Of a DNA stretch of 64,000 nucleotides, positions 60,398 to 64,000 are shown piece after piece. A program made the translations under genes and the position numbers. The DNA is from Yersinia thracica. GTDB taxonomy: Bacteria; Pseudomonadota; Gammaproteobacteria; Enterobacterales; Enterobacteriaceae. The DNA lies in the NCBI RefSeq assembly GCF_902170565.1, contig NZ_CABHXX010000095.1, positions 248,001-312,000 on the forward strand, given 5' to 3'. The notes beneath the pieces were generated by a model, which was not told the DNA's origin, ran no database searches, and saw only the letters and a program-made list of their open reading frames with translations. Every line of letters begins with the position of its first letter. Position 1 is the first letter of the stretch.

Positions 60398-60574
60398 TTA
60401 GTTTGATACTTCCGGTGGTGAGCTAAAGTTTAAGTTGTTGTATCCCTCTTGAAAACCAAACAACTCAAATAACTCATAAGCCGTTGAATACATATGATAG
60501 GGCGAAAAAAACAACCAGGCAAAAAGTGATAATAAAATCATAATGCCAACCAGTAGGATTTTATCAAGCAGCAC
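60398..60574 (-). CDS. Small membrane protein, 58 residues (GTG start)
   Basis: GTG at 60574 with a strong AAGGAGG site four bases before it opens a 58-codon frame: one membrane segment (ILLVGIMILLSLFAWLFFS, near residues 6-24) and a polar tail ending SSPPEVSN. Not recognised. The good ribosome-binding site and tight fit before the converging terminator support a real gene. Upstream lies a palindrome-rich region with a CRP-like site. Confidence 0.6.
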   Translation of the reverse strand: MLLDKILLVGIMILLSLFAWLFFSPYHMYSTAYELFELFGFQEGYNNLNFSSPPEVSN

Positions 60575-60683
60575 TTTTCCTCCTTATATTATTTGAGCCA
60601 ATAAACTTGTCACATTGACTCATTATGTCAACTGCGCACTGTCGCATAACGATAACGTAAAACCATATTAAAGCATGGGCAGG

Positions 60684-60729
60684 GTTAACGAATATTAAGT
60701 GATCTTCGTCACGTAATTGAGTCGTTAAC
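60684..60729. promoter_or_regulatory. Nested palindrome with CRP-like core
   Basis: GTGA-tcttcg-TCAC (60699-60712), a CRP-type core, sits at the centre of an outer inverted repeat GTTAACG (60684-60690) / CGTTAAC (60723-60729). A second palindrome TTGACtcattatGTCAA lies at 60615-60631, between it and the small membrane-protein gene. Confidence 0.5.
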
Positions 60730-60945
60730 GTTAATATTGGCGCTCAACATCACGAAATGCATGAGATTTATATCAATATAGAGGATGAAAAAGAGCCGAA
60801 ACCAAAACGACTTTTCAGTTATGTCCATCACAGAACTGCATTAGCATCAAGTGGATGATGGATTATATTGCCGCTTTGATTCGTTGATGATAACTATCTT
60901 ACTGTTATTGATTAACCGGAGCGGTGGTATTGACTGGCGCTATCA

Positions 60946-60971
60946 ATAAAAAGCCCTCATGAGTGAGGGCT
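60946..60971 (-). terminator. Terminator of the 86-codon gene
   Basis: In the minus direction AGCCCTCA-ctca-TGAGGGCT (perfect 8-bp stem, 60971-60952) followed by TTTTATT. Confidence 0.9.
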
Positions 60972-60976
60972 AGAGG

Positions 60977-61237
60977 CTAACAGTTGGCTTTATCATCAGC
61001 TTCATCAATCAGGCCGTTGGCTATCTTGCTCGCATCAAGATAACGGGAAGAACTTAAAATCCCATTAAGTGTTTCTCGCACACTGAACAAAAATTGATCA
61101 TTGTCTGATTCGTTAGCACATTCAACCATTAATGCGATAAGCAAAGCTTCATGGGCGATCAAATGATCTTCACCAGGTAAGTTTGCATCAGTGCCACCTT
61201 GCTGGGCGCGGACAGATGTTTGATTAAGTGATGACAT
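60977..61237 (-). CDS. Uncharacterised 86-residue acidic protein
   Basis: Begins MSSLNQTSVRAQQGGTDANL, acidic and helical in its second half, ending in EADDKANC. No signal peptide or membrane segment. A strong AGGAG site lies before the ATG and a perfect terminator follows immediately, so it is expressed as a single-gene unit. Not recognised. Confidence 0.75.
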   Translation of the reverse strand: MSSLNQTSVRAQQGGTDANLPGEDHLIAHEALLIALMVECANESDNDQFLFSVRETLNGILSSSRYLDASKIANGLIDEADDKANC

Positions 61238-61410
61238 AAAACTCCTTGTTTAATAATTGAATAACCACCCACCCACTATAGCGGGGTTTCTGTTTATTGC
61301 TATGACAGATGAATGTTCTGCCATAGCATCCATAACAGATAATGTGCTGGTGGTACTCAATTACTCAATTTATTCACGCTATTTCAACAGGATATTATGG
61401 ATAAAGCCCC

Positions 61411-62970
61411 TTATTTTACTGGGCGATAGATACGGACGGCCGCAGTGAGGCGCAGGGTGCGGTGGGCTAACTCTTCTGCCGCACTGGCATACTGTTCCAC
61501 CATGGCGGAATTTTGATGTGTCATTTGGTCTAATTGACCAATCGACTGGCTAATTTGGCCAAGAGCTTGTGTCTGCTCATAGGTTGAGGTACTGATTTCA
61601 CGGATTAAAGTGGAAACCTGACCGGCTTGTTGAACAATATTATCCATGGTAGCACCGGCATTTTGGACTAATTTACTCCCATCGCGAACCCGCTCCACAC
61701 TCGTTTCAATGAGGTGCTTAATTTCTTTTGCCGCAGTGGAGGAACGTTGAGCCAAATGGCGAACTTCACTGGCAACCACGGCGAAGCCACGGCCTTGTTC
61801 ACCGGCCCTTGCAGCTTCAACCGCCGCATTAAGTGCTAAAATATTGGTTTGGAAAGCAATGCCCTCAATCACACTGATAATATCGACAATACGATGACTG
61901 GAATCATTTATCGTGCCCATGGTATTAATCACCTGATGCATTAACTCACTACCGCGTTCCGCCGCATGGCTGCTCATCGCGGCTAATGATGTCGTCTCAT
62001 TGGCGCTATTGGCGCTGTTTTGGACGGTTGCGACGAGTTGTTCAGTCGCACTGACAATATGTTGTAGATTGGCGGTAGCTTGTTCGGTCCGAACTTTTAA
62101 CTCACGATTCCCTGCCGCAATGTCACTGCTGGCCGTATTAATACCATCGACCTGGCCACTGACGTCATCTGTCAGAGAGCGGAGGTTTAATCCCAACTGA
62201 TTGACGCTACGCATTAAATAGCCGATTTCATCAACACGATTCAGTTGCACATAATCACCGGCTTGCCCGGAGGAGACATCTTGTGCTTGCTGCAAAATCG
62301 CGGCAATTGGGCGGGCGACCTGGCGCTCCAACCAAAATGAGGTAATTAAGCTACTGAAAAGAGTAGCTATTCCCAGCCCCAGTAAGGGCAAACCGGTCAC
62401 TCCAATCCCCATCGCCGCCAAAGTCGGTAGCAGCGCGGCAGTCAATAATGCACCGCGCAAACGCCAACGTAAGGACAGAGTTTGAAATAATGAAAGGAAA
62501 GATAATACGCCAGTGCGGACAATCAGCCCGCGATACAATGCAATGCGGCGTTGCTTAGCTTTACCAGAGTTAAAATCGGCATACAATGCTTCAGCTTGTT
62601 TAATTTCTTCGCGGGTTGGCGCAATTCGCACTGAAATATAGCCGGTCAAACGGTCTTTATGGAGCAGCGGGGTAGCATTGGCGCGTACCCAATAATAGTC
62701 ACCATTTTCACGACGATTTTTGACCAATGATGACCAGGATAAACCCGCATTCAAAGTCCGCCACATATCAGCAAAGGCCGCGGGGGGCATATCCGGGTGC
62801 CGCACCATATTGTGAGGTTGACCCAGCAAGTTCTGATATTCAAAGCCACTGGCACGCACAAAGGCAGCATTGGCATAGGTGATATTACCGTGAATATCAG
62901 TGGTAGACTGCAAGGTGGTATCGCGATCAATAGGATACTCCTGCCGGTTGACAGGTTTGTTCACTCGCAT
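61411..62970 (-). CDS. aer: Aerotaxis receptor Aer-like methyl-accepting protein
   Basis: 519 residues: N-terminal PAS domain (about 20-110, with [21 protein letters not shown] split in relatives' FAD site), a membrane hairpin (about 165-215), a HAMP-like region ([15 protein letters not shown]) and the signalling domain with the hallmark hairpin [21 protein letters not shown] in two parts around residue 385. It signals redox or oxygen state to CheA/CheW. A FliA promoter lies upstream, so it belongs to the flagellar regulon. Confidence 0.9.
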   Translation of the reverse strand: MRVNKPVNRQEYPIDRDTTLQSTTDIHGNITYANAAFVRASGFEYQNLLGQPHNMVRHPDMPPAAFADMWRTLNAGLSWSSLVKNRRENGDYYWVRANATPLLHKDRLTGYISVRIAPTREEIKQAEALYADFNSGKAKQRRIALYRGLIVRTGVLSFLSLFQTLSLRWRLRGALLTAALLPTLAAMGIGVTGLPLLGLGIATLFSSLITSFWLERQVARPIAAILQQAQDVSSGQAGDYVQLNRVDEIGYLMRSVNQLGLNLRSLTDDVSGQVDGINTASSDIAAGNRELKVRTEQATANLQHIVSATEQLVATVQNSANSANETTSLAAMSSHAAERGSELMHQVINTMGTINDSSHRIVDIISVIEGIAFQTNILALNAAVEAARAGEQGRGFAVVASEVRHLAQRSSTAAKEIKHLIETSVERVRDGSKLVQNAGATMDNIVQQAGQVSTLIREISTSTYEQTQALGQISQSIGQLDQMTHQNSAMVEQYASAAEELAHRTLRLTAAVRIYRPVK

Positions 62971-63030
62971 AATAACCTCAGTAAATGGGGGATTTCATTT
63001 ATAACAATGGAATACAATAATTACTGAGAG

Positions 63031-63057
63031 TCATCGGCAGTCGTAGAGAAAACTTTA
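63031..63057 (-). promoter_or_regulatory. FliA (sigma-28) promoter of aer
   Basis: Minus strand TAAAGTTT, 11 bases, GCCGATGA: the flagellar class-3 consensus with a single change (GCCGATAA expected). It lies about 60 bases before the aer start codon. Confidence 0.9.
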
Positions 63058-63950
63058 TGCCTTTATTAATATAAAATATCAATGCCCTATAAAGGTGCTT
63101 TTTATTAGTCTTATTGCGCTTATTTAGTGCATTTTACTATTTATAAAAATATGAATTTTGCTTAATTCATTATTTAATCTTAATCTTAATTTGGTTTTTA
63201 AAATAACCATGTTGTAAATATATATGATATAAAACAGTTGTTTATGTTATTTTTGATTGAGTTTTTTAATGTTTAATTGGTGAGTTTTTTAAATGAGTGT
63301 TTGTTTGCTTTTCTATTTGTCTGTAATTGAGATTAAATATGCATGGTTTTTACTTAAAAGTTACATAATGTGATGTTTGTTGGGGGTTTGCTTTGCAATA
63401 TTTGTTAATGATGAATATCACAATAATCATTTGTTACAGTTGCCCGACATATCAATCTTAATAATATTAATTAGGCATAAAAGTCCCCGCAGATGCAGGG
63501 ATAGAAAAGTTAAAGAGCGATAATGACGGCTGAATCAAAGTAAATGCTCCTAAATTCGAGAACAAGAAGCAGAGATAACTTGCCATTAAGCGCTGTTTAT
63601 ATATACAGTATTTGGTAATGAAAACAGACAGCAAAACACCCATCTGTTTTTTAATTGGATGATTGGTGTGTAAGAAAAGAACGTTATTGAGATAAAAAAT
63701 ACAGGGAAACGGCGAAGAGTGATGGAGGACTTAGTCGGGGGAAGTCGATAATTTTTAATTATAATTAATAACTAAATAATTGCTTTATCATATATGTATC
63801 GCTCATTAATTCCTCTATTGTGAATCCCTTAATATCGTCTATCGCGAGTAAATTGTTTATCTAATCAGAGGCGCAGCATCATAAAGCGCCAGTCCGTAGC
63901 TATCGGCCAATCCATAGCTATTGATATTGTATCTATAACAAGGATTAAAA
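63058..63950. other. AT-rich intergenic region without a recognised gene
   Basis: Nearly 0.9 kb with no convincing frame on either strand, very AT-rich to about 63480. A small hairpin CCCcGCA-ga-TGCaGGG lies near 63484-63500. Before the metY-like gene a direct imperfect repeat CCGTAGCTATCGGCC / CCATAGCTATTG occurs at 63894-63923. No MetJ box is evident by eye. Confidence 0.5.
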
Positions 63951-64000
63951 ATGAAATTAGAAACATTATCTATTCATGCCGGTTATTCACCAGACCCCAC
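63951..64000 (+). CDS. O-acetylhomoserine sulfhydrylase-like protein, first codons
   Basis: ATG at 63951 with AAGGA upstream gives MKLETLSIHAGYSPDPT, the typical start of PLP-dependent Cys/Met metabolism enzymes of the MetY type. Only 16 codons are in the window, so the assignment rests on this motif. Confidence 0.7.
   Translation, partial: MKLETLSIHAGYSPDP

Overview
The window is a chromosomal segment of a gammaproteobacterium of the order Enterobacterales. The proteins and gene order (rne/rluC, maf-yceD-rpmF-plsX-fabHDG-acpP-fabF-pabC-mltG-tmk-holB-ycfH-ptsG, hinT-ycfL-lpoB-thiK-nagZ-ycfP-ndh, ycfJ/mfd/lolCDE-nagK-cobB-pepT, roxA-phoQP, purB-hflD-mnmA, nudJ-rluE/icd) follow the Escherichia coli 24-25 min region. 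Sequence divergence, several 126-127 bp ERIC elements whose ends read ATTACCC...GGGTAAT, a palindromic intergenic repeat of the YPAL type, and a XyeA/XyeB peptide cluster point to Yersinia, most likely an environmental or enterocolitica-group species rather than Y. pestis. The genus call is inference.

Layout. 1-10.6 kb: 5' part of rne (minus), rluC, maf, and the ribosomal protein/fatty-acid operon. 10.6-16.9 kb: pabC, cell-wall and DNA-replication genes, and ptsG with its terminator. 16.9-20.1 kb: a decayed accessory segment bounded by a perfect 19-bp direct repeat derived from the ptsG terminator. It holds a broken P2-type tail sheath gene, a strongly structured possible RNA, an orphan protease-like gene, a dinJ-yafQ toxin/antitoxin deletion fusion and a fic pseudogene. 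20.1-25.9 kb (minus): a compact RiPP operon: precursor xyeA, radical SAM/SPASM maturase xyeB, an HlyD adaptor, a C39-peptidase ABC exporter and a secreted aspartyl protease. The precursor core WVNAFVNWPKSF carries three aromatic-x-N/K motifs expected to become three-residue cyclophanes. 26.3-29.1 kb: an SgrR-family regulator divergent from an AroE-like dehydrogenase. 29.1-34.9 kb: hinT to ndh.

34.9-36.3 kb: an IS110-family element inserted in a copy of the palindromic repeat that is also present intact after fabF. Its upstream non-coding end folds into the stem-loop plan of a bridge RNA, and its two loops contain guides matching the flanking target and the element's own ends around a CT core. 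36.6-47.7 kb: ycfJ, mfd, lolCDE (with five tandem copies of the lolE tail including its stop codon), nagK, cobB, pepT. 47.8-57.8 kb: roxA, phoQP, an outer-membrane barrel, purB, hflD, mnmA, nudJ, rluE, icd. 57.9-64 kb: a glycosyltransferase, an O-antigen-ligase-like protein, two small uncharacterised genes, an Aer-type receptor with a textbook FliA promoter, about 0.9 kb of AT-rich DNA without a recognisable gene, and the first codons of a MetY-like gene.

How it fits together: most of the window is conserved housekeeping (fatty acid synthesis, lipoprotein export, peptidoglycan recycling, tRNA/rRNA modification). The accessory interest lies in the 17-28 kb stretch between ptsG and hinT, which are near neighbours in E. 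coli, and in the IS110 insertion between ndh and ycfJ.
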